Of a DNA stretch of 64,000 nt, positions 34,882 through 45,657 are shown one piece after another (the stretch's first letter is position 1; every line of letters starts with the position of its first letter). Location: NCBI RefSeq assembly GCF_932294415.1, contig NC_065537.1, positions 620,001 to 684,000 on the forward strand. The letters run 5' to 3'. The notes below the pieces were generated by a model. It ran no database searches and had not been told where the DNA came from. It saw only the letters and a program-made list of their open reading frames with translations. Made by a program: the position numbers and the translations under genes. Source of the DNA: Quercus robur. Its lineage: Eukaryota; Streptophyta; Magnoliopsida; Fagales; Fagaceae.

Positions 34882-35588
34882 AAAAAGGGGGAGTGATAGG
34901 CCTGATCAGAGGGGGAGGATATTACCTAAGGGGGAGTGTCTTTACATTCTTCTTCAGTTTAAGTTGATATATTGTGTTTTGTAAACTGTTATTCAGGATG
35001 TTTTATGTTTGTACCCATGTGCTTTTGTAAGCTTTTAGGGTTAATGTTTTATGCATAGTTTGTAGGCTTTATGGTATGTACCTTGCTTAAGGCAGCCTTT
35101 ATGCTATATTGAAATCAGTACTTTAATCTAAATGTCTTGCATTTTGATTTATGTATTGTCACTCTTGTGCCCTTGTAGGATTGTTCCTAGATGCATATAC
35201 CTTGTGTATTATGCATTGGTTGAGTGTTGAACATACAAGTGTCTTGCCTTGTGCTTGTTAACTTGTATGTCCTTGTGTTCATTCCAAGTGTGAATGAGCA
35301 CTGTGATCACTACCTTGTAGTGTTCACTTGGTTGATCAAGCCATGGTTTGTTTCTTAACTCCATCTTTGCTTGATCACATATTGCCTGTTTCATATGCAT
35401 TTCACGATTTTCTGCTTAACAATGATCATGGTGTATTGTTGTGTTTCAGGAGTCTTATGTTCATATGATTCAAGTGCTTCACAGCTTCTAGAGTTAGGTG
35501 AGAGTGAGTTTTGTTCAACTGTTCCCAACTCACATGTTAAGTCTAGAGTCTGTTTTAGGGTTTTGTTACGGAATAGCCAAAGGGGGAG
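34882..35588 (+). repeat. Repeated polypurine tracts of Sirevirus 2
   Basis: GGGGGAG tracts at 34882-34893, 34910-34917, 34928-34936 and 35579-35588. The last lies two bases before the 3' LTR. Spacing resembles that in Sirevirus 1: three close together after the extra ORF, one at the LTR. Confidence 0.85.
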
Positions 35589-35590
35589 AT

Positions 35591-36697
35591 TGTAAGGTTG
35601 AATTTATTCAACCATCTAATTGGCTTTATTCCGTGCCAAATTTGCTTGTAATTCAGCAATTAGTAACCCTGTATTTAGGTGGGTTTGATGTAAGGGTAGT
35701 GAGTGAGATAGAGTGAAGATTGCTCAAGAGTGTGCAAGAAAATAGAGACTCGCGGCTGGGCCTCGCGGGTGACTCGCGGATGCAAGCCACCAGACGCAGC
35801 ACACGTGCCAAGCATGCTGGAAGGTGAACAGTCATGCAAGCTGGAGCACTACAGGACAAAACAGGACAACTGGCCATACGGTTATCTCGCGACTGGATCT
35901 CGCGACTTAGTTAAGCCGCGAGGTCAAGCCGCGAGCCACCCCTGTTTTGTAAAACCTGACGTTTCACATTCCTCTCCCACTCCAGTATAAATACCCCTTT
36001 TACCCACGATTGTAAGGGAGCTTCCAGAGAGAATTTTGAGAGAGAAACCCTAAAGAAAAACAAGATTGATTCACCCACAATCTATACATTAGAGTCTCTT
36101 CAAATTCCTCAACTCTCTTCCTCTCCATTGTCAAATCCTTGAGAGGCATTATATCAAACCTGATTCTCACCATTATCATTACTGTGAGAGAGCTGTTTGG
36201 ATTTCTAGGAAGTAGTTAGGAAGGAACCAATCTTCATTGGTTGATGCTACGGTCTAGTAGCGGAATCCGGGAAGCTAGAAAAGAAAAAGGTTCGGCGCAA
36301 CCTCGTTGGAGCAAGAAGCTTGGAGGGCTTAGGTGCACTGGGTAGATTAGGCTTGGAGGGTCTATTGCTGTCCATGTATCCCAACTGTATTTTCTAGTGG
36401 ATTGTTTACCGCTTGGAGGGCGGCGGAGAGGTTTTACGCCGAGGGCTTCGGTTTCTTCTTCGATAACACATCGCGTGTTGTCTTTGTGTTTGCATCTTCC
36501 TTCCTCTCTATCTTTGCCTTTTTATTATCTGCTGTGGATTGTGTTTTGTTTCGGCTTAGATAGTTTTTACCAATTTCATATTATAGCATATGTTAAGTTT
36601 CCGCACACTAGTTGTTTGACATATTGCTTGAATTGGTTAAGTTGTAATTTGGGGGTCTAAACGTTCAAAGGTGTTTATACACGTTTTTGAACTTTCA
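35591..36697 (+). repeat. 3' LTR of Sirevirus 2 (1107 bp)
   Basis: Aligns with 27153-28249; the length difference comes from one 10-base repeat of ACAGGACAAA near 35855. TATA box at 35986-35993. Confidence 0.95.
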
Positions 36698-36702
36698 CAC
36701 CC

Positions 36703-36800
36703 CAACAGAATTATCAACATCTCAAGTACAAAATTTTAAGCAAAAATTACTTACTATGCTCAAGCCAAGCAAACACCTTTCCAAAAAAACCCAAACTTAT
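36703..36800 (-). mobile_element. Continuation of the CACTA relic
   Basis: On the minus strand GCTTGGCTTGAGCATAGTAA matches GCTTAGCTTGAGCAAAGTAA just before the 191-bp array of the CACTA element (10868-10892). No right terminus was found, so the 5' end is missing. Confidence 0.55.
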
Positions 36801-36895
36801 CACAATAAATGAGTGGTTAACCTACAAAAGAAAAAAGGGCACTTAAATGATGTGGAATGCAAATAAGGGTGCCATTGCAAAAAAATAATAATAAT

Positions 36896-36930
<35 letters not shown>

Positions 36931-37064
36931 TTGATCCCTTCAAATTTTCAGATCAGGTAGGGAATACTAAGTTGATTCCTTCAAAATATGCTTATGTGGG
37001 GAATCTTTATCCTTTTGTCCTTGTAGACAATGAATTATTTGCTTTCAAACTCAAAACTATAAGA

Positions 37065-37103
<39 letters not shown>

Positions 37104-38029
37104 ATACTTTCATTCTTAATAGAAAGATTGACACATTTGGGAAATAGTAACTAACATATTTTTGTCTCCATTTCTATTTATCGAAGTGCTTTTGCAAGCC
37201 AGCCAATATACGCACAAGCTTACGCATTTAGCCTCAAAGTACCACCTCCCTCTATCTCTTTCTCTTATACTCACACATCTCCCTCTATCCCTCTATCTCT
37301 TTCTCTATATTTCTTATTCTAGTTAAACTTATACCCTTGTGCCTGCCAAATTCTAACTCTACCAAAACCCAATAAAGTTCAAGCATTTCATCAATTCCAT
37401 ATACAATCACAAATAGCCTTTTATTATATTCAATTAAAAAATCAAAACTAAAGCAAGCATATATATATATATATATATATAAACTAAAGCAAGCAAAACT
37501 TACAAGTCCCTTGTTCTAGCATTTTTGTAAAAGTAAAAATCCTGAAATCCTCCCCTGATTGGATGATGTCAAAGTTGAATGTTCAAAATATTGATACAAG
37601 AAAATATTATTTAATAGTGTAACATCCAAAAGTTACACTAGTTGTAACTAGATCCTTACTCTAAAACAATTACTTCAAATTGAAAATATCAAATAGCAAA
37701 ACATACAAGTAGAAAATAAAAGTCATGTCCACAAACCATGGTTGCAAAACTCACTAATGAAACCAGGGCCAGTTAAAGGTTCCAAGCCATATCATCTTGT
37801 TAATTTGTTTACAACTTGGTGTTGAAGTTTTCTTGTAATAACTCAGGATGATTGTACTTTTTAATTTGATGTAATATGTGTGGATGGGAAATAATTGTGT
37901 TTGAGTTTGTGTGTGATGATCCAAAAAAACCTAAATAGATATATATTACAATTTATTTAAACTATTTTCTTAACTTCTTTTTGAAAATTAAATCAGAAAA
38001 CCTAATGAAAAAAAAAAAACCCATGTTTC

Positions 38030-38064
<35 letters not shown>

Positions 38065-39080
38065 TTATCTACCTTGTTATTAAGGTTTACCCTTTAATTT
38101 TTTTTTTTTTTCGTTATCTATTTCATTTTTTTTAAACCCATGTCTAACAATTCCCCTAAGTGGGTTATTTTATTTATTTTTTTACTCTTTTTTTCGTTAT
38201 CTCTTTTTTTTTTTTTTTTCCAAATCAATTCTTCTTTATTTATTATTTTTTATAACAATTCTTCTTCTTTTTTTTAATTATAAAAGTTCTTCTTTATTTT
38301 TCATACAATAAAACTATCGCTATAACTTTTCATCCATATCCCTTAAATTTAGACACTACTACTCTCCTGTTAGTTTTCAAATTGCTAACCGTGTCACCAC
38401 AATTTGGTTGGATCATTTTTCTAAATGGAAACTCCCACGTAAAACACTATCTAGAAAATAGGACCACACTCCCGATACACTCACGTTGATTTTCAAACTC
38501 AAATTGCTTCTTCTTCAGTTCTCCAATTCTCTCAATTCTGTTAGTCTTCTTTTCACCATTATCATCATTTTTTCTATTTGCTCTACTCAAATTTACTTCT
38601 ACTCAATGGTATGTGTATGTCAATATACTTTGGTCTTTTCTATTTTGATTTTCTAATTCATGAACAACTTCTTATTTTCTAGAAACAAATCAAATATTTG
38701 TTTCACATATTTCAACCTCACCATTAATTTCTTTCACATATTTCTTCAAGGAATGTGCACTAGGGTGCCTATCTTTAAGATTTTTGTATTTAAACTTCAA
38801 GGAACATGCACTGGGGTGTTTTTCTTCAAGATTTTGGTATAACTTCAAGGAACTTGCACTATGGTGTTGATCTTCAAGATTTTCGTGTGTTTTGTCCTCC
38901 ATCTCCAACGAACTATTTGGCCTTTGAACTTGCAGTGTAGTCAACAACATGTAAGTATCTTTTATGACCTCTATTTAGAACGCCTCATGCGTATTGAATT
39001 CTCTCTATTACGTTTGCTTTTATGAGTTGTCATTTAGTATTTTCTTTCCTATCATTATTCTTTCCATATCATTATCTTAT

Positions 39081-39111
<31 letters not shown>

Positions 39112-39223
39112 CACTTTTAGATCACACTTTCTTATATTCCTATTGTTTTGTTCAAATATAACTTCTTATATTCACCTTTTGAAGTCATATAACTCATATT
39201 AGCATGAAAATTTTTTGAACTTA
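36801..39223. other. Low-complexity and unassigned DNA
   Basis: Contains TAA/TA runs (36884-36927, 37462-37482), A tracts at 37069-37098, 38033-38060 and 39087-39110, and T-rich patches. No gene recognised. Confidence 0.55.
38744..38890. repeat. Three tandem copies of a 48-51 bp repeat
   Basis: Units beginning CTTCAAGGAA at 38744, 38795 and 38843, each with TGCACT(A/G) and CTTCAAGATTTT. The open frames through it are repeat by-products. Confidence 0.85.
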
Positions 39224-39278
39224 TATTAGAACTCATATTTTTTTTTTTGAGAAACAACCCCCTTGGGCTAATAATTTA

Positions 39279-42200
39279 TTAATGCATCCTCAAAAGATCA
39301 AGTTGATAAACATCAAAAATATCTGGAGGAACAGCCTCCATCCAGACAAGAAAAGGATCTCTAATAGCCCGTCTAGCAAGTTTGTGGGCAACACAATTTC
39401 CTTCCCTATGAATATGCTTGACTGAAATAAAAGAAAAACTAGAAAACAACAACTTAATATCCTGCAGTACATGACCCATATAAGAGCAGTCCATATAGTC
39501 ACCAAGAATAGCCTTGATAACTGTCTCAGAGTCACCCTCCAAGATCATCCTATCAAACCCAAGTTCCCTAGCAAAAACCAGAGCCTGACGAGCCGCTAAC
39601 ACCTCCACCATCCATCGAAGCAGGTGATGGAATTTGTTGTGATAAAGCAGCCATAACCAATCCTTGCTCATTTCGGTTTATCACGCCGGTGCCAGCTAGT
39701 CCATCTTGGGAGAAGATAGCACCGTCGAAGTTCGCCTTCACACATGGCGTAGAGGGAGGCCTCCATTTTACTGCACGGGCTGTTCTTGGTATCACAGCAT
39801 GAATGGGGCGGAGCTGCTGGAATTCCTGAAGCGCACAAGTGGCCTTAAGAGCAACCTGGCAGACCGGTACAGTAGGCTCTCCCACACGAGCTTTGTTTCG
39901 GCGCTACCAGATTTCCGCTAATATCATAGCAAACAAGGCCAATGACGGTTTTTCCGCTGCCGCACGTTCCAGAACTTCCAGAAAACTGGAGCAAGATCCC
40001 GTGTCTGCCACAAGCTTTTCAAAATTCACTTTCCACACATCCTTTAGAATCGGGCAGGACCAGAGAGCATGCTGCGTGTCCTCTGACTGCACCTTGCATT
40101 CTGGGCATAACGCATCAGTAAGAACTCTTCGCCGGACCAAGTTCACCCGTGTAGGAAGGGTATCTCTCCCAACTTGCCATACGAGAGACTTTACATGATT
40201 TGGCACGTTCATGCACCAAATGGCCTTCCAAACCGGAGATGCAGTCCCAGTGTGCGTCGTACCATTCAGCTCTGTTTCATCAAGCTCCATTAAACGGTGA
40301 TAACCAGATTTTACCGAAAACCTTCCATCACGGGAAAACGGCCAAAAAAGGAGGTCTTTCTGAGCAAACAAACTCAGTGGGATAGCCTTGATGGTGGCTG
40401 CCTCATCAGGTAAGAACATTCTGTCAATCTCAGCCACATTCCAACTCCTATCTTCATGGTTAATTAAGCTATAAACCAAGGCATTTGCATGGCTTTCAGG
40501 GGCAAGGGAAAAAACTTTACCGTGTTGAGACCCAGGCAGCCAAGAATCATGAAAAATATGCACTTGTGCACCATCCCCAATCCTCCACATCAATCCCCCC
40601 TTAATGAGTTCTCTACCCTTCAAAATGCTCTTCCATGCAAAAGACCCTTTAGTGTCTTTAGCATCAAAAATAGACCCATGTGGGAAATATTTTGATTTAA
40701 AGAACCTGTAAAAAAGGGAGTCTTGATTTTTTAATAGGCGCCATACTTGCTTGGCTAGCATGGCGTCATTAAAATTTCTGAGTTCCCGAAACCCCATACC
40801 TCCATAGGCTTTTGACCTACACAAAGTGCGCCATTTTACCCAATGAATACGTCTTCTTGTACCATGCTGTCCCCACCAAAATTGTCGAATCATAGTCTCA
40901 ATCTCCTGGCAAAGTGAAATGGGGAGTTTAAAACAACTCATAGAGTAGGCTGGGATCGCTTGTATCACTGCCTTTAGAAGGACTTCTCTACCAGCTTGGG
41001 AGAGGAGCTTCTCTTTCCACCCTTGGAGCTTAGACCAAATCCGATCTTTAATGTAAGCCAAGCTTGCTTTCTTTCGCTTGCCCACAAAAGATGGTAAGCC
41101 TAAGTATTTTTCATACTGCTTAATCTCCGGAACCCCCAACAAATCTTTGATAGATTCTTGGACCTCAATGCCCGTATTTTTACTGAAGAACAGCGTTGTC
41201 TTTTCCCGATTTAGCTGTTGCCCATAAGCTTGTTCATAAGTAGCCAGAAGGGTTTGTATGTGATTGCATTCTTGTAAAGAAGCTCTATAGAAAAGAAGGC
41301 TATCATCTGCAAAAAATAAGTGGGTTAAGCGAGGTCCATTCCTGCAAATAGATATACCTCTAATATCACCAAAAGTGGCCGCTTTGGAAATAAGGCCATG
41401 CAAACCCTCTGTAACTAGGAGGAATAGGTATGGAGAGATAGGATCCCCTTGTCGCAATCCTCTACTAGGATAGATGGTTTGTGAAGGCTCCCCATTGATC
41501 AGAATGGAGTAAGAGACAGTAGTAATGCACTCCATCATAAGATCAACCCAACGGTTATGAAAACCCAACTTTCTTAACAAGCACTCCAGAAAAGACCATT
41601 CAACTCGGTCATACGCCTTACTCATGTCGAGTTTGAGAGCCATAAAACCTGTGAAACCAGTTTGCTGAGTTTTCATGTAATGTAAAGTTTCAAATGCCAT
41701 GAGGATATTGTCTGTGATCACCCTCCCAGCTTGAAAAGCACTTTGATTCTCAGACACAATAGAAGGCAATAAAGGTTTCAATCGGTTTGCTAGAACCTTT
41801 GAAATCAATTTATAAATAACATTACACAAACTTATCGGTCTGAACTCAGCAATTTTTACAGGATTTTTCACTTTAGGAATAAGAGTCACATATGTGTAAT
41901 TGAACTCTTTAGGGATATAACATGATTGTAAACAATCCAGGACAGCTTTAGAGACATCATCACCAATCAAAGGCTAAAAAGACTGAAAGAAAAGAGGAGG
42001 CATACCATCGGGTCCTGGAGCCTTGAGTGGGGCCATCTCCTTCAAAGCAAGATCAACCTCTTGTCTAGTAAAATCTCTAGTTAGGTTGGTGTTCATCTCT
42101 TCAGTGACTATTGGTTGTATCACTTCCAAAATACCTTGGGCATTGGATGGTCTCTCAGATGTGAACAACCTCGAATAAAACCCAACTATAATATCAGCCA

Positions 42201-43335
42201 CCTGCTTAGTCTCTGTGCGCCATGAATTAGAATCATCCAATAAACCTACAATCCTATTGCGTCGAAATCTCTGAGAAGCTTTGTTATGGAAAAACCGTGT
42301 GTTTTGATCACCACACTTAAGATGCAAAGCTCTAGCCCTCTGCTGCCACATTAAGCTCTCTTTGTCCAACAATTCATTAACCTCCAATTTTAGTAATCTC
42401 ACTGGCTCATAGTCTGCCCCCCTTGCCGCTGCAAATTCAGCCTTTTCCAGAAGTTTTGATTTTTCCTCCAACTGCTTCCTCACGCTGCCAAAGGATCTCT
42501 TGCTCCACTCCATAAGCCTAATACCACAAAGCTTTATTTTGTCATGCATCAACAGAGAGCTTGAAACAGGGGAAGGAGACAGCCATGCTTCCTTGACGGT
42601 ATCACCACACCCATTTTCTTTCAACCACATGTGTTCAAACCTAAAGGGTTTGCAAGGTCTATCTGCAACCCCTTCAGGATTAATAATAATGGGATAATAA
42701 TCAGAAACATTGGACCGAATGCATTGAACTCTAGTAGCTGGATTCTGAGCAAGCCATGAATGAGTAGCAAGAGCACGGTCAAGTCTCTCCAATACCATGG
42801 TATCACCTCTCTTTCCTCTCCAAGTATATTTTTTCCCCACATAACCTAAGTCCATGAACCCACAGTCATCCACAACCTCTCTAAACTCACTCATCGCTGC
42901 TGCACTTCTTAGAATTTCATTGAAATCGCCGGCGCACAACCGCGGAAGGGTGTATTTCCGATGGAGATTACGCAGTAAATTCCAAGTGTCACTTTTCCGG
43001 CTAGCCTCCGGAAACCCATAAATACCCGTGAACCTCCATGAATCCTCCTTCCCTTTGTTGACTATAACGTCTATATGATTAAGAGAAGAGGAGTCCACAT
43101 CAATCTGAATTGTGTTCTTCCATAAGAGGGCCAAACCGCCAGCCCTTGTCACTCTTGGAACTACCCATTTCTCATCAAAATGCAAGTCATCACAAATCTT
43201 AGAAAGCCTATCATCGTCTACCCATGTCTCGGCCAAGAACAGGACAACAGGATCTTGCGCCCACATTATCGATGCAAACTTATGAACGGTGCGTTGGTTC
43301 CCAAGCCCCCGCACGTTCCAGCATAGCCAACTCAT
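39279..43335 (-). pseudogene. LINE ORF2 (endonuclease, reverse transcriptase, RNase H), disrupted
   Basis: ORF2 would nick target DNA and copy LINE RNA. It starts MSWLCWNVRGLGN at 43335. The EEP endonuclease domain covers about residues 1-225 (LAETWVDD, CAGDFNEIL, LERLDRALA, SDYYPI). The last motif normally reads SDH, so the catalytic His is replaced by Tyr. A deletion after GDFNEIL also seems likely. RT has APGPDGMP, FRPISLCNVIYKLISK and the FADDS catalytic site, followed by a zinc-binding region (RRRVLTDALCPEC) and an RVT_3 RNase H. Breaks: TAG at 41974-41976 in the place of a conserved Trp, TAG at 39904-39906 before RRNKARVG, and a one-base-type frameshift near 39605-39620 inside RNase H. 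The coding end is 39279. Confidence 0.92.
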
Positions 43336-44693
43336 TGGAATCGGCGGGGCTGCTGGGCAGCCTCCACCGTTGAGAAAGAGAGTGGCTGTGAAGCCTCATT
43401 CTGCTGCAAACGACGCTTTGCTTCTGGATGTTCAGAGGAAGAAGCTTCAACATGGCGCTTTCCCAGCTGTGCAACGTTATTAACTTCTACGTAATGATTG
43501 TTGGGCCGAGCCATCCTCACCCATTTAGCTGAAAATTCACTTACCAGGCCCGGTCTCACAAGTGGGTCCTTTTTACTTCCAATGCTGGTTGGGCTTAGCC
43601 CAACACGGGCCTCATTACACCCAGTGAACTCCACCGTGTCATCCAATAGATTATCAGCATGTTGGCTAGCCCCATGCAGATCAGAATCCTTGGACGTGCG
43701 CTCCGAATTAATGGGATTGATTGTCTCATCATTAACGGCCTCATGTTGACTCTGAAAAATAGGCGGTGAAACCGGCTTGTCTGGATTCAAGTCAGCATTA
43801 AATTCATTCGGACTAGGCGCACCTTCCTTATCTGGTTTTTCCTGTTGCTGGCACTGGACATCCGGCTCTCCTCTCCGATTGGATTTCATCGTGAAAGTCG
43901 CCCTCTCTTTGATTTTCTGTTTCTGTGTTTCAAAATAACCAGGCACACAAACAGAATTTTTGCTTGAGGGATAGAAAGGCAAGGCTCTAATGCTAGAATC
44001 ATACCTTTTGTCCTTTAGCTTGAGGGTGCCATTACTCTGAATCCATTCTTCGCAGTCCTTATCGGTATGGTCTAGACGTCCACACCAATAATTAAGAATT
44101 GGCAGCCGCTCATACTTAAAGGCCACCCATGACTGCTCACCATTTTCCAAAGTCACCACTCTACCACGACAAAGGGGTTGAGTAACATCCACTCGAACCC
44201 AGACCCTCATAAAACCTTGTCCGCCCAAGGTAGAATTCCCTGGCACATGTATCACCTCTCCAATCGATGCACACAATGCTTCTGCCGTAGCTTGGTTCAT
44301 GTATGTAATCGGTATGTCATGCACTTGAACCCAAAAAACGGTCTCCTTAAACACCACATCACGCAAAGGGAGGGTTTTGTTAAAGTATTGTAGTACAATA
44401 ACATGCTTGTCAAAGCTCCATGGCTCATTGCGTAAGACCCTTTCCACATCTGATTTATTTTCAAATATGAACAATAATCGATGGTCACCAAGATTTTGGA
44501 TCTAAAACCCATTCTTTGATCTCCAGATAGGGTTAAAGGTGCGTGCTACTGCTTCCACATTTAGAGCTCTAGGTGTGAAGAGCTTCGCCACAATCGAGAA
44601 CTCTTGAGATTTGTGCTGCGCCTGAAATTTGAATTCACCCCCTTCTCTGTCTGAGAGGGATAGTTTTTTCCATCCATTCGTGATATCGTCCAT
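43332..44693 (-). pseudogene. LINE ORF1 (DUF4283, zinc knuckle), one nonsense codon
   Basis: ORF1 proteins bind LINE RNA. The frame starts MDDITNGWKKLSLSDREG at 44693 and continues in the same frame to 43332, broken only by TAG at 44502-44504 after RSKNGF. It has the DUF4283 domain (ARTFNPIWR, then VERVLRNEPWSFDKHVIVLQ) and a C-terminal zinc knuckle region, LPILNYWCGRLDHTDKDC, in which the first Cys of CX2CX4HX4C is replaced by Asn. The stop codon overlaps the ORF2 start as ATGA at 43332-43335, so ORF2 could be read by reinitiation. Confidence 0.88.
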
Positions 44694-44962
44694 AGAGAAA
44701 AACTGTTAGATCAAACACTCAAAGCACTCACTGTTTCCCGAAACCCCAAGAAACAAAGCCCTACAAGCCTTGATAGTAATCTAGTTACTTCAAGGATTCA
44801 AACAAAACACTCACAAGAACATTCTACAGTCTAATGTTAGTAGGTGTTGGAGACCTGAAAACCATTAGATCAGAGAAACCAATGATACAAAGCCCTACAA
44901 CTCAGCACACGTTTGAAGCTTTTTCCCCAATTGGGATTTAGTTATGTCATATGTGGCTTGAG
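44694..44962 (-). other. 5' leader of the LINE
   Basis: A 269-base sequence between the ORF1 ATG and the target duplication. Non-coding; AAAGCCCTACAA occurs twice on the plus strand, 140 bases apart. Confidence 0.6.
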
Positions 44963-44978
44963 TATTAGAACTCATATT

Positions 44979-45606
44979 GAAAACATGAATATAAAATATT
45001 TGATTCCTATTTGGACTAAAATTTTTAAATATGAGTTCATATTTTTAAACATGAATTTTCTTATATTTCTAAAAGAGAATTTTATATTTGAACTCATATT
45101 TCTAAACGTAAATATTTCAAAGAAAAAAATATTAGTTCTACTTGAACTCAAATTACTTTTTGATATTTTTTTTTCAACAAAATATTTAGCTGAACGCTAA
45201 CTTAGAGTTTAGGAAAAAAAACAAAAACAAAAACAAAAAAACCTTATTCTTTTATGTAATTTAGAGTTTGAAAAAAAAAAAAAAAAAATTCTTTTAACTT
45301 CCACAAAAATACTGCATACAAAATAGGATTACACTTTTCTTTTATTTGGTCAGTTTGATAATTGTTTAATATTTTCACTAATTAATGACTCTTTTTTAAA
45401 GAGTGGGAATGATATATATTTTTGTTTTTTGTTTTGTGGTTATTGGGTTTGATTAATTTTTTTAGTGCCTGCCATGCAATATTACATAATTTTTCATCAC
45501 ACCCCTAGTTTTTTTTTGTGATTGGAAAATGTAGTAATCCCAAATTATAATAAATACTCTAAATTATAATGAATGCAAATTATTAACCTTTACCAAAAAA
45601 TTGAAG
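44979..45606. other. AT-rich DNA, no gene seen
   Basis: Contains repeated GAACTCATATT-like strings, the same sequence type into which the LINE inserted, and two A tracts. Confidence 0.5.
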
Positions 45607-45646
45607 AGCCTCTGAGCACGCGTGTGAGCGCGTGCTTAGAGGCTAG
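45607..45646 (+). other. Helitron-like 3' terminus with 16-bp hairpin
   Basis: AGCCTCTGAGCACGCG pairs with CGCGTGCTTAGAGGCT over a 6-base loop with one mismatch, and the arm runs into CTAG followed by T. This is the hairpin-plus-CTRR layout of Helitron 3' ends. Its 5' partner was not found. Confidence 0.6.
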
Positions 45647-45657
45647 TGTATATATCA

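Larger units (their letters stand above)
27153..36697 (+). mobile_element. Sirevirus-type Ty1/copia retrotransposon 2, 9.5 kb, gag-deleted
   Basis: Two LTRs (27153-28249 and 35591-36697) flank the element, and CACCC lies on both sides (27148-27152 and 36698-36702). Inside are a Met-tRNA primer site, one long pol ORF, a 2-kb spacer, an extra ORF and a PPT array. By eye the LTRs differ at about twenty sites plus a 10-base insertion, near 2%, so insertion is fairly recent. The capsid and zinc-knuckle part of gag is absent, so it would need gag from another copy. Confidence 0.95.
39240..44962 (-). mobile_element. L1-type LINE, full length, recently inserted, with stops
   Basis: The minus-strand element has ORF1, ORF2 (endonuclease, RT, zinc-binding, RNase H) and a poly(A) tail, seen as the T run at 39237-39248. 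The 16-base TATTAGAACTCATATT is repeated exactly on both sides (39224-39239 and 44963-44978), the target duplication from target-primed reverse transcription. An intact TSD and 5' leader imply a full-length, fairly young insertion. Three TAG stops and one frameshift make it inactive as it stands. Confidence 0.95.
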
